The translations under genes were made by a program, and so were the position numbers. A stretch of 64,000 nt of DNA from Holothuria scabra (taxonomy: Eukaryota > Echinodermata > Holothuroidea > Aspidochirotida > Holothuriidae): contig CM074200.1 in assembly GCA_037179385.1 (NCBI GenBank), forward strand, positions 35,777,884 to 35,841,883. The letters are read 5' to 3'. Numbering within the stretch: the first letter of the stretch is position 1; every line of letters begins with the position of its first letter. The notes beneath the pieces were generated by a model that was not told the origin of the DNA, did no database searches, and saw only the letters and a list, made by a program, of their open reading frames with translations. Shown in pieces: positions 34,193-45,334 of this stretch.

Positions 34193-34806
34193 AAGTGTTC
34201 TCATTAGGCCCCCAAACCCAAGAGTCCCTGAACCCTCAACTTTTTTTCCAAGAGTCCCAACAAATTTCTGCGAGTCCCATATTTTTTGGAAGAGTCCCAA
34301 GATGAAGCATCAACAAAAATGCAGTAATCAGTGACGCTCCGCAATTTCCATTCAGATGTTCTGCCGTGATATTTGCAACACGCCGCTGCGTAAAACTGGT
34401 CAGGCATTGGCAAGTGATGTTACTCTGACTAAGCTGGACAACAGTGTGGCGGATGATCTAGTACGTATGCAGCACCGGTGATATTGCAAAGCCTGGCCAC
34501 ATTACTAATATCAGTGTAGTCGGAGAAAGTTTTCTGGTCGATTTGAATACGAACTGTGGTGATAAGAAACTTAAGTAGGCAGATTTTCTACAGATTTTCT
34601 GAAGTGACATCGACAATGAACATTTCAAGGCAATAGGTTCATGTGAACTTGTCAACACGAAACTTTCTATGCCTCCTTGCCAAAATTTCACATGCGTTTT
34701 GAGAGCAAATCCCTTGCGTCCCTGGGACGCACAGGATTTTGTTTCAAGCTTCTCGAGTCGAACTTGCGGGTCAGGGACCCAGAAGCTTGGGTTAGTGCGA
34801 ACCCTG
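34193..34806. mobile_element. Possible decayed TIR element, about 610 bp
   Basis: Left-end motifs (TTCTCATTAG, AACCCAAG, GTCCCTGAACC) reappear inverted on the right (TTCGCACTAA, CCCAAG, GTCCCTGACCC) with indels. AGAGTCCCAA is repeated several times inside the left arm. No target duplication is clear. Confidence 0.35.
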
Positions 34807-34817
34807 CCAGTTTTCCA

Positions 34818-35083
34818 TTTAAAGGTAAAGAGGAGTCCCCCAAACTTATTTTGAAGAAAAAGCTAAAAAGCACAATTTTCTTCTTATTTCTCTTCAAAGT
34901 AGTCTTACATTACATTTTATGATTTAACTAGTGCATATTCATGGAAAACCAATCAGTTATTTCCAGTAAATTTCACATTTGAAGAGAAAAAAACATTGTC
35001 AAGTGACTCTCAACAGCCAATCATGAAACTGGACAGTCTACTACACTACTTCAGTTTGGTATGACTGCTTAACTGCCCTTTAA
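34818..35083 (+). mobile_element. REP-I copy 1: TTTAAAGG MITE, 266 bp
   Basis: The ends are TTTAAAGGTAAAGAGGAGTC and, on the other strand, TTTAAAGGGCAGTTAAGCAG. A full inverted copy lies at 48589-48853, with partial copies at 37030-37235 and 39225-39372. Internal marks are CTTCTTATTTCTCTTC, AATCATGAAAC and GGACAGTC. Confidence 0.8.
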
Positions 35084-36297
35084 AATCACTTCTTCTATAG
35101 ATTTTCCATTTCATTCATCTTTAGCATACTGTACTCTAAGCTTCATTTTCCAATTACTTTCATAGCTTAGCCTCCTGGTGTACAGTACAAACCTTGATTC
35201 AGATAAATTTTTATTCCATCTAATCTATGAACTTCACTTAGCATTTAGTAAGTTTGCTGTACTAAAAATGTAGGGTTCAGTTGACAGCTCTTTCCATTAA
35301 TCAACTAATCAATCAATCTATGAATCAATCAATTGATCTTTCATAAGCCAACAACAAACCTGCACTATGTAAAAAAGTACAATTTAGAGAAATGGATTTA
35401 TGTCCAGTCATATTTTCCACGTGTATGGCAATGTACGGCAGTCTAGAGGTACCGTACAGGATGAAAATAAAGGTTTCTTCAGCACTGCAGTCTGAATGAT
35501 TGAATTGTTTCAAGAGAACTAAAGGAGTCATACAGCACTAACAGCCAGTAGAGAACTTGGTACTGTACCCTGCTTCAAGAAGGGGCAATAAAGTATTATT
35601 TTACCTGTTCTTGAATTTGTAATTTTGCATATGATTCTACATGTAGATCAGCCAAGAGCTATGTAAGCTACTGCTCAAAATTTTGGTAACTTTGTTAGAA
35701 AAAGAGCATGGAAATTTGGCAATTTGTGTTTCCAGATGATATGCTGTTCAGACTTCTGATTCGTTGACTTATTTTACAATAAACTTAGGTAACACACTTA
35801 ATCCTTTCCTTTAAAATGATAAAGGTATGCATACATTTATTTCCTCAGACAGTCTCAATTCCTCAACTACTGACTTTTAGCTTCTCCCACAGCTGTATAA
35901 AACTCATTCAGATGCATTTCCCAGTTTATTGCTTCTGACATACTTTACTGTCATTAGTAAAGAAGGCCAAAGTTTGATAAGAACCCTCTCAGTGCATGCC
36001 AGTAACATGGGCTACTCTGCATTTTTGAATTTTATGCAATATTTAAAAAAATCTGTGCTGATTGGAAATTTCTGCAGTTTGCTGTATGTTCAGTGTTCTA
36101 CAAGCTGATTATGTTTTGTATACATGCATACTTGATACAACATGTTCTGGAATGTAGACTAATGAACTAAAAAAGATCCCCCAAGATATGTACAGTATAA
36201 GTATAACACTAACAGAATAAAACACTGCTCATCGTTCTTCATCTATGGAAATACTACTGTAGGTAAAGGTCAAAAGCAGTTGCCCTAAACTTTACAC
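35084..36297. other. Gene-free stretch with a degenerate REP-A relic
   Basis: About 35855-36080 follows the order of REP-A marks (CTCCCACA, CAGTTTATTGCTTC, CTCTGCAT, TTTGAATT) at low identity. The rest is unassigned. Scars occur at 35127, 35181, 35561, 36191 and 36255. Confidence 0.4.
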
Positions 36298-36470
36298 AGG
36301 CCTCAAACTTCAGATCTCAAGAGGTACAGCCATTTGGCCTTCGTTTATTTTCCAATTTTGAGGGCATCAAGGAAATGAGTCATGGGCGTTACGGCCATTT
36401 TCAAATTTCAATAAGGGCACTACTGCAATTTCTAAACATAACAAATTCAGCAAACACCAACTCAAGTTAC
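36298..36470 (+). repeat. REP-H copy 1
   Basis: Aligns directly to 38952-39125. Shared marks are AGGCCTCAAA, CAGATCTCAAG, GCCATTTGGCCTT and TTTCTAAACATAAC. Termini are unknown. Confidence 0.65.
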
Positions 36471-37029
36471 AGTACAGACTGATTTTGTTTAAATACTATT
36501 CTTCACAAAATAATTTGCATCATAAAAAACGAAACAAATTACATTGCTTACCAAAATAACGTGAAACAGCAGTGTGTGTAGCCTGTGAGCTTTTTTAGTG
36601 GGTATAAACAGACCCTGAGAAATAAACAAACCCAACCGGGCCGGGACCAAAATTTAACAGAAAACCACAGTTACAGTAGTATCCACACACTCAGCAAAGG
36701 AAAGGAAAGTCTTCCACTGCAGTGCAGTACAGTGTGCACATGATCGAAGTAACTTGATCTCAATGCGGAGATTTTTACACACAAGACTTCCATTGACCAT
36801 AGTGGGGTTTGTGATTGGCCCATTGCTTTTTACATAGACATGCCGTTGTATTTCGATATGCAACTGCGGAGCAGGTTACGTAGCTTCAGCTTATATAATG
36901 CTGTATTGCAAGGCATATGTCTCATTGCTAAAACTGAAAGAATTTAGAAAGGAGCATTTTCTATGTAGGAAGGCCCCTGTTATATATTTGCATGAGGCCT
37001 GCTTACAGTATATTGAAGCAACTGTTAAA
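36471..37029. other. Gene-free spacer
   Basis: AT-rich with scars at 36672 and 37004. Nothing is recognised. Confidence 0.45.
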
Positions 37030-37235
37030 TCTCTAAATTTTTCCTTATTTCTCTTCGAAGTATCTTCGAAAATATTTTATGACTTCAATATTGTATTTAG
37101 ATTCAAGTTTAACCAAATGGTTACTCCACGTAAATTTTTCACAGTCAAAGAGAAAAATAGTCACATGATACTCAGCAGCAAATCATGAAACAGGACAGTC
37201 CACCACACTAATTCAAGTTGGGTGACTTCCTTAAC
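37030..37235 (+). mobile_element. REP-I partial copy
   Basis: Matches the right half of REP-I copy 1 (TCCTTATTTCTCTTCGAAG, AATCATGAAACAGGACAGTC, CCACACTAATTCAAGTT). The left end is lost. Confidence 0.6.
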
Positions 37236-37835
37236 TCTGAGTTAGTACTCCTGCTTCATCAAAGTTTAAACTTCTGGTGTCAGTAAAATTCAGATAGATT
37301 TCCAATACATTAAAGCTGGAAAGGTCCTTAAAGTAAAGGACATGACTTATTTTATAGGTCACATCCCACTATTATGAAGGCTCTACAGTTCTCTTAAAGC
37401 CCTTTGGCAATCATAGAACATAGTTAAGACTTCATTTTTCCCGGATAAGTTACTTACAGAATTTGTATCCACCATGTATTTCTTTCTTGGTTATCGGGAT
37501 AGATATTTAGATAAAGTACTGATTCACCTTAGGGAGTTTCAAATCCCATTGTCTAAACCTTTTCAGACTTTTTAGGCAAATGTTACGTAAACAGCTATGG
37601 TTGAAAAGTAGATGGAAGGATCATTGAAGAATAAACAGAATAGAATGATGGAGGGAGGTGACTTCTGGTAACTGTTTTTACAGTGCCAGATAATGTTATC
37701 ACCATGGTAGACTTGAAATAATAAACATCTATTGAGTTCAGTTTCCTGGAATGCTACAGTATAGAATGTCAAAGGTCCAAGGCTGCGAAAGGCCTTGAAT
37801 TTTGAGACATGTGAGTGCAATAGGATAGAATCACT
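37236..37835. other. Gene-free spacer
   Basis: No feature is recognised apart from a scar at 37755. Confidence 0.45.
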
Positions 37836-38010
37836 CACCTGAAATCACTGTGAAGAGTGTGATTTTTTACACACCTACTGTGTAGATGAAGATTTAGAGC
37901 TTATATAAGTCTATTAAAATTTAATAAAACAGCACACCTACCACACTCCTTAATTTTCTTAAGAGTGATTTGTAGCACTTGGCACGCTGGAAAGTCTGAA
38001 ACTCAAGGCA
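37836..38010 (+). repeat. REP-K copy 2
   Basis: Degenerate direct copy of 33096-33245, with GCACACCTACCACACTCC and TTAAGAGTG. Confidence 0.5.
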
Positions 38011-38951
38011 TGTTGCAAAGAGCTAGACCCTTTTTGGGAGGTATACAGTAGTAAAGTTGGGCAGAGTTTAACTTCCCCTGCTTGGAGCTTTTGCCCTTTC
38101 ATGATTTGCTTGCTACTGTATCCGTGGAGATTCTTTCAAAATACTGTAGCCACCCACATTAATTAACCTTTCAACCACTGTTGGGGATAAACTGATTATG
38201 CATAAAGTGTGTATTGAAATGGGGGGGGGGGTTCTACCCCATGTCCCAAACTTGCAATGCAAAAAACACCTAAAATAGCAGTTTTGTCTCTTTACCCTTA
38301 GACTTTTCCCTCATGTCGTGCCCACAAACCCCCCATGACACAATTCTGGCTATGAGCCTGCTAGGGACATCATGGAGGAGAACAGCCACCCCAATATCTA
38401 TTTCATAATTGCATTAATTATGAGGTCAAGGGTCATTTTGGTGTTCCCCAGTTAACTGTTACTACTGTAGTGCTCATTTGTCTCCCTTCATTCCACATGC
38501 AATAAAAATTTTAAACATTCAGATTTTAGTAGAAAATGACCCCCTTTTTGAAGCATTTTACTGCATTTTATAGGCCTATTAGTTTTAATGTCGATATGTC
38601 CAGCTGTCCTATTGTCATTTATTCAACTCACACCCCATGTCACTGTTTCTACATTCATCTGATGTTACTTTGGATATTGTTGTTTGATTTAAGCTGCCAC
38701 AATCTGAGTTACCTTGTTTGGGTCAAATAAAGTTTTATTCTATTCTGTTGAATGCATAGCATGCATTGCTGTATCAATTTGTTTTTTAAATTGTCCCCAA
38801 ATCAATCCAGGACAATTTTGCTGGACTTATTTTACCCTTACTATGTTAGCCTTATAAAAGGAAATTTCCTTTCAAGGTGGTTCTTGCCTGGTAATAAATT
38901 GAAAGGAACTTTCAGGGTTCTTCTCCACAATGTGGCAGCTACTGTTATAAC
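38011..38951. other. Gene-free spacer
   Basis: A G run lies at 38221-38230. Scars occur at 38044, 38114, 38142 and 38463. No coding signal. Confidence 0.45.
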
Positions 38952-39125
38952 AGGCCTCAAAATTCAGATCTCAAGGGGCACGGCCATTTGGCCTTTGTGT
39001 ATTTTCCATTTTTGAGGGCATTAAGGCCATTTGTCAGGGCATTACACCATTTTCAAGTTTCAGTAGGGGCACAACTGCAGTTTCTAAACATAACGAATTT
39101 AGCAAACACCAAGTCATGAGATTTG
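38952..39125 (+). repeat. REP-H copy 2
   Basis: Direct copy of 36298-36470, ending near GCAAACACCAAGTC. Confidence 0.65.
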
Positions 39126-39224
39126 TGAGCCTGAGCTCCTGGGTCAGATGCACAGATTGCCTCTCAGACGGTTCCTAATTTATTAACTTACCCTTCAAAT
39201 ATGAACTTTACTATCTAGAAGAAA

Positions 39225-39372
39225 CTGCTTGATTCTCCTTGGAAATTCAATATTGAAGTCATTCATAATGATGGATGATGCTTTGAAGAGAAATTACGAT
39301 GAAAATTGTGATATATACTTGTTGCTTCAAAATAAGTTTGGGAGATTGCTCTTGACCTTTAAGTTATACTTC
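39225..39372 (-). mobile_element. REP-I partial copy, reversed
   Basis: Contains GAAGTCAT, TTTGAAGAGAAATTACGA, AATAAGTTTGGGAG and TGCTCTTGACCTTTAA, the complement of the left part of REP-I. Confidence 0.6.
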
Positions 39373-39859
39373 ACAATGTGATTGGTCAAGAACGCTAGAA
39401 AAACATGAATATTACATATCAACTCGATTACTGTCACAGCCTATGCGGATGGATCTTTCAGCGGACAAGTCTCGGTACACCTCGATAAATTCCAAGTCTT
39501 TGACCTAGCATCAACTTGGCCAGTCATGCATTACTTCAACAATATTAGGGGAGTATCTTTGTTTTGATATTTTATTGAGTGTTTGGCTTTTTCCCCTCAA
39601 GGCATGAACATTAGCTGCTCAATAATATTTATGTAACCTTATTTGGCTTTGTTGTTGAGTCTAAGGTTTTAGCCTAATTGGACTCATGCATGTGAGGAAG
39701 AGACATAGGACAATTTCATGCTTTTGGGATAAAGTGGAACTAAGTCAAGTCACTAGCAGGTAGTGGAGCAATGTCCTGCCAGTAGAGATTAGTTCAACAA
39801 GTACTGTATACTCTAGTTTGACAAATTTGAGCATCACTGGTGTTTAGTATAATGTGTAC
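39373..39859. other. Gene-free spacer
   Basis: No feature is recognised apart from a scar at 39802. Confidence 0.45.
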
Positions 39860-40985
39860 ATTCAGCCATTTTTGGGTCCATTAGCAATAAATGGTCATCA
39901 TGTAATTTCAAATCCTACCTGTATATTCAGCGCAATTGAGGGAATAACATAGCTCCCAAGTGACCCGCATTTCGCGGGTTTGACCTGCACTTGGACACCC
40001 AAACCCGCTGACCCACCCAGCCCTCTGAAAAACCCGCATTTCGAATCTCTGAAGTATTCTTACTAAGAGAACCACAAAAATTATCAAATAATTCAGCTTA
40101 CCGATAACCACAAATTCAGTAAATCGTATCTCACAGCCAATTCAACTGCTCGCGCTGCTATACAATGCATAGGCCTAGGTACAGGTACGTACGGTAAGAT
40201 TGCTGTCCCAACATCGTTATCGGCTAACCTTCGCAGCAGGTATGGAATATATTCCTGTCACTGCCTAAATAGTGTAATAGCGTCTTTCAACACCGCGTTC
40301 AACAGCGAAAATAAATAACCTTTTTCGCGGGTTGAAGGCGGGGCTTGTTTCAGAGATCCCGAACGTTCTTAACCGTGTTGACAGTTCTTGACGTTCTTGG
40401 CTAGGCCAATATGTTTTTATGGCTAGAATGCCATGAGGAATGTATACGAAGATATTGGAAATGGCACCTGCAGCATGGTACGACCGCCGGTGACACACCA
40501 AGTTGACGTTTGAAAACTGTGCTGATACAGCACCAAAATTTACCCCAAAAATAATTATTTTATATTGTGATTAGGAGGGGTTTTAGTCATTGCGCATTTG
40601 TGAGTATCTGCATAATATTTTTTTGGAAAATCTCCCATTACAATATTTTTCTAGGTTCCGCAAAATATTTAGTACTGTACTGAACTTTTTTGGCGGTGAC
40701 CTAACGACATTGTGCTGACTGATTTGCCAAAAAATTGTCACCATTTTGCGTGTAGACACTTCTAAAATTCAAAAATTTTCGAAAAGGTGAGGGGGAACAC
40801 CCCTCCCCTTATACCCCTACCCCAGGCAGGCGATCCACCAATGGACAGATCAGTTGGACCTGCATCTAGCCTCTCGGAACTTGGGAGCTATGGAATTAAG
40901 AGCCATTTCTGTGTACAAACATCCATCATACAGGTAAACAAGGAAATTGACACATTTAAGGTGGTGAACCTCAGTACTGTTGTGT
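39860..40985 (+). mobile_element. REP-B copy 3, split by REP-C
   Basis: The left piece (39860-39947: GGGTCCATTAGC, ATTTCAAATCC, TATATTCAG) and the right piece (40887-40985: GAATTAAGAG, GTGTACAAACATCC, AGGTAAACAAGGAAAT) are collinear with REP-B copy 1 once 39948-40892 is removed. It is highly diverged. Confidence 0.55.
39948..40892. mobile_element. REP-C: about 945-bp TIR element nested in REP-B
   Basis: The left end CATAGCTCCCAAGT and the right end, on the other strand CATAGCTCCCAAGT, are perfect 14-bp inverted repeats. The flanks GGAATAA and GGAATTAA look like a slightly worn target duplication. CGCATTTCGCGGGTTTGACC near the left end recurs in a partial copy at 49021-49190. No transposase frame. 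Confidence 0.7.
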
Positions 40986-41347
40986 CAGGCAAAAATCAGA
41001 TGATTAATAGACTGTCAATAGATTTGTCAATACGTGGACAAGTGTTTCATTTGCATTGTGCAGCTCCTTTTGATACTTTGCTCATTGGTACAGTACAGCA
41101 ACTTGCACTGAGGGCCATTCTTTGGGATCATCCCATTTTAAAGGGAAAAGTGATGGTCCTGGCAGGTTGAGCAAATTGTTCCAATTTTACCCAAAATGAA
41201 TTTACCTACAGGTTGCCCTATGCTGGCCTAGGAGCAGGACAACAATGTTTTTTCTTTAACCTTTATTCTACTACACACTGATGGTACTTGTATCGTTGTT
41301 TGCATACACATACAGTATAATTGTGTTCTGAAACAGTTAACCAGGCT

Positions 41348-41502
41348 ACAATCCTCGACAAAAATGATGGGACAAAACAAGCAGTGTACGGAACACCATC
41401 CCCCACTCCCCCATTCAATGTTGCGGCAGCTCAAGGCGTCCTGAAACTTCAACATTGATACGGGGAGCGGGGTTTGTCCCATGTTCTTTTGTCGAGGATT
41501 GT
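41348..41502 (+). repeat. 155-bp fold-back repeat, copy 1
   Basis: The ends ACAATCCTCGACAAAA and TTTTGTCGAGGATTGT are inverted. GGGACAAA / TTTGTCCC and CAATGTTG / CAACATTG also pair further in, leaving a loop around CGGCAGCTCAAGG. Only three base differences separate it from copy 2. Confidence 0.9.
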
Positions 41503-42708
41503 CGGAAGCCTGTACAAAGGTATAGGAATTTCCAAATTTTCGTTTTAAATGCTCTGAAACGAGTATAGTTGACTTTTTACTTTTCAAGCTACAGAAAAGT
41601 AGTAACAGTTGAATTTGTCCAACCAGTATACTGGCGTGTTAGATTAGCGATGGGCGCTCGAATAAAGATTTGTCTTCTTCAAGTAGCTCAAACGAGAAAG
41701 GGGGAGGGGGAAATAGTACTCTGCCTGGTGAGAGATTTAATTTACTTTAGAAATTTCATGTACTGTAATGGGGAAATTGAAAGAAGTTTTTCCATCTTAT
41801 TTTTCGTGTTAGGGGTTGGGGGTAACATATTTCACGATATACCCAACGGTTAACCACAAAATTCTCTCTTTTTTCTCATAAATGAACATTGAATGATGAT
41901 TCAAACTACAATCTGGTTAAAGACGAAATTATATGTAAGCATTAGGGGTAGTGAACGTGACAATTAACTTCAAGATATGAAAATGAAACGGTTAACCATT
42001 TCTGCACAATGAAAGTTCCCTATAAATAGAGAGATCTTCTATTTGCACGATTAACCCTTGACAGTCATTGAAATAGTGTTTAGGTCAATGGTTAATCGTG
42101 GTGAGGTCAACGGTAAACTGTGGCGCTAGTTAAATATTCTTTGTAATGGGGAGCAGTGACTAGTTCTACATAGGGATAAGGAATAAATTAAGCGTTATAA
42201 AGCCTACTTTCGGAGCTTTCTGTAGCAGTTCGGTTTCAAAAATTTAAAACGCCGCGTTCGCCCTGTATTTTATCTGCAATATCTGTTCCCCCCTCCCCTC
42301 AAGGTTGTGTTGATCTGCCCCCTCCCCGAGAAATATTTCTGGCTTGAAAGGGACCCCTCCCCCCTCCCTTCGGTACCCTGCGGCAACGGGTCTTCTGAAT
42401 AGGTTAATGACAAAATAAACGACGTTAAACCAGCCATGGGTACCTTATTTTGATCACTTCCCGGTCCTAATTAGAAAAACCGAATATGGACAGAAGTCCG
42501 TAATGCGTGATAAGTTACATTTCTTCCCCGTGAAATATTTAAAAGCAGCTTTTATTGTCTTGTCATGCAGCAATTGTTCTTCATAATGCTAACACTGTGA
42601 CATTTGTCTTCTAATCACTCCTTTCAAAGTACACAACCTTTATTCACCAACTGTCATTACGTTGCCTATGACCGAAAACTTCTTCATATACATTTGTACA
42701 GGCTTCCG

Positions 42709-42863
42709 ACAATCCTCGACAAAAATGATGGGACAAAACAAGCAATGTACGGAACACCATCCCCCACTCCCCCATTCAATGTTGCGGCAGCTCAAGGCGT
42801 CCTGAAACTTCAACATTGATACGGGGAGCAGGGTTTGTCCCATGTACTTTTGTCGAGGATTGT
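42709..42863 (+). repeat. 155-bp fold-back repeat, copy 2
   Basis: Same orientation as copy 1 (about 98% identical by direct comparison), which implies recent duplication or gene conversion. Confidence 0.9.
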
Positions 42864-43222
42864 AGCTTCTAGCAGACTACCATTCGGTATGAACCTGAAT
42901 AAGATGTTGCCAAGACAAGTTAGCCACATCCATAGCTATGGGTTGTTACTTGTTGCTGTAAAATTTGTACATCATCAGTATTGTTTCTTGTTTTATGTTT
43001 CTCTGTCACTGTGGAGCCCTCATCAGACAGCATGCAGATAGCCTAGACATGTATGACGTGATATACGCAGATCAATCAAGTAGACTATTATTTTTGTGGT
43101 TGTGGGCTGTGCAGTAGATGTGATGCAAACCCATTTAACAGTTTATTGTCTTAAATCATAAGATTTAAGAAGATGGCCATGTAAAATAAATTGCTGAATC
43201 AACATTGCCCTCCCTCCCGTAC

Positions 43223-43588
43223 TAGGGCTGTGAATGTGTAGCGATTAATCGCTGAACGATCGCATGTGGAATAAACGTTTAGTACAGAACTTTAAGTGAT
43301 TAATCGCAAAACCTGTTTTTGACAGCTTTTTATCCATTTGTATATTCTGATGAACCCTGGAACATTCTGGGCATATTTGAACCTTGCAGGCTTCAAGTTT
43401 CAGAGTAATTTCATTTTACCATGTAACATATCAACTATTAATATTTCTGCATTACAATCAGTATCAATCACTACGTGCTGAAAATTTTTTTTTTTTTTTT
43501 TGTGATAAGGTAATCGTGATTAATCGCTAAACAATCGCAAATTTTTGAGGTTAAACGTTTAGCTGTTTTGCTAACATTCACAGCCTTA
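43223..43588. mobile_element. REP-hAT3 copy 1, 366 bp
   Basis: The ends are TAGGGCTGTGAATGT and, on the other strand, TAAGGCTGTGAATGTT. Flanks TCCCGTAC and TCCCAAAC are a worn 8-bp duplication (6 of 8). It contains several ATTAATCGC motifs and a T run at 43483-43501. It aligns end to end with 43728-44086. Confidence 0.8.
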
Positions 43589-43631
43589 TCCCAAACCTTC
43601 TATTTACATTAGGTGCTGTTGTTGTTCCTAC

Positions 43632-45326
43632 TAGGGTTGGGCAGTACCTTGAAAATATTGGTACTTGGTACTGTAAAACACACAGAACCAGTATTGAGGC
43701 AGTATACCGGTTCTCAACTCTCAGGTATAGGGGTGTGAACGTGTAGCGGTAGCATGTGGGATAAACGTTTAGTATAAATTTACAAGTGATTAATCGCAAA
43801 ACCTGTTTTTGACAGTTTTTTATCCATTTGTATACTCTGATGATCCCTGGCTTTTGTTAAATGGAACATTCTGGGCATATTTGAACCTTGTAGGCTTCAA
43901 AGTTTCAGAATAATTTGATTTTACCATGCAAGATAGCAACTATTATTATTTGTGCATTACATTCAGTATCAATTACTACATACTGAAATTATTCTTTTGT
44001 GATAAGGTAATGGCAATTAATCACTAAATGATGGCAAATTTTTGAGGTTGAACGTTTCGTTATTTTGCTAAACGTTCACAGCCCTACTCAGGTAGGAAAG
44101 TCGAGTGGGGAAGGAACCTTAGCCACCCCCAACCCTCATGTTATCCTGTACATTAATGTAGCTGGGTGTTTGATTTGCGTAATTACCGTGCAGGAACCTC
44201 TGCTCTGACTTTATTTACCTCATTTCTTTACAGTCATGCACTGTGATGTACAGTATATTCGTAATTAATATTCTGTTATCCCATCTCAACCTTTAGAGTA
44301 ACCAAAATATATCCATCCATTTTCTGCTTTGATCAGTTCCAACATTTTTAACACAACAGTTCACCTTAACTTTTGAAAATGTACACCTAGCTAGACCAAC
44401 ATGTCTATTCTCGCCCAGAGACAAACACATTACTGTTCCATGTGTTGGCTTCTACCACTACCTCTGAGGTAGTACTTCCATGCTTCTGCAGCACAAATAA
44501 TGTTGCAGGTTGTTTTCACGATTCCTGGAAAACTTACCGTGTTGTACACACGCCAGGTCAAATAGAAGATTATGTACATTGTAACATTTTGCTGTGTTTT
44601 GTACGATACGACGTTTATTGTGCATGCATATCAGGCATCCATACTTTTGTCTGCCAAAGAAAGATTTGAATCTCCCAATTCATGGTTTTCACTGTGCGTA
44701 ACTGTGTGTATGTAAGAACGAAGAATAACTTGTCATGGATACAGGGAATGATTGACTGTACAGCAGAACTACGAAGCTTCCCAAAGTTGGAAAGTTGCTT
44801 TGGAAGTTGTGACTCTTGAATAATTTTGAAAATAGAAACATTGAGTTATGATCATGGAACATAAACAGTCATGGCAAGATTTTACATAGAACTCGGGAAG
44901 AAATCACAGTAAGGAACGATCCTTAAACGTAAGGAATGATTGCTTAAACTAAGTGTCGTCTGTTTTCCCCTGCGATAAAGAATTCACCATCTGTGGCCTC
45001 TGTGTGCACTGTTAAACAATGCATACTGTACATGGTATTACATGAGCTGATACTGTACATGATGATGTTGCAGGACAGAAAAGGGGATAAATTCATTTCA
45101 GTTTCTAACTGGGTATAAATGTTTGTATAAATATTTTAATCATCCAAACATCCTGCAGTTATTTTTGTCAGCAAATATAGTTAGTACCAGTAATTTTTCA
45201 AGTAAAGGTATTTTTTTCAAGTACCAGTATAAGTGACACACCAAATATCTTTGGTATTTTCATTACCTGTACAGTATACCTCTGGTACCGGTATTGACAT
45301 CAGTACCGGTATACGGCCCAACCCTA
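43632..45326. mobile_element. REP-hAT4, 1.7 kb, interrupted by REP-hAT3
   Basis: The left end TAGGGTTGGGCAGTACC and the right end, on the other strand TAGGGTTGGGCCGTATACCG, are inverted. Flanks GTTCCTAC and TTCCCTAC agree at 6 of 8 bases. GGTACC/CCGGTA-type repeats lie inside both ends. There is no transposase. REP-hAT3 copy 2 is inserted near the left end. Confidence 0.7.
43728..44086. mobile_element. REP-hAT3 copy 2, perfect 8-bp TSD
   Basis: The ends TAGGGGTGTGAACGT and TAGGGCTGTGAACGTT (other strand) are flanked by identical CTCAGGTA at 43720-43727 and 44087-44094. It is 359 bp, non-autonomous and nested in REP-hAT4. Confidence 0.85.
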
Positions 45327-45334
45327 TTCCCTAC

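Larger units (their letters stand above)
41348..42863. mobile_element. Composite element bounded by two 155-bp fold-back repeats
   Basis: Identical-orientation copies of a 155-bp palindromic repeat lie at 41348-41502 and 42709-42863. Immediately inside them are inverted repeats of about 26 bp (CGGAAGCCTGTACAAA at 41503 and TTTGTACAGGCTTCCG ending 42708). Outside, GGCT precedes and AGC follows, so the outer flanks are GCTACAATCC and GGATTGTAGC. The interior (about 1.2 kb) has GGTTAACC-type patches and C-rich tracts but no coding motif. Confidence 0.6.

Noticed and set aside
41228..42843. Shared minus-strand peptide in two frames (41228-41587 and 42640-42843) as a duplicated small gene
   Set aside because: The shared part is exactly the 155-bp palindromic repeat, and the remainder of the two frames is unrelated.
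44464..44476. GAGGTAGTA-like string resembling the let-7 seed
   Set aside because: Only the first bases match, and no hairpin partner is present.
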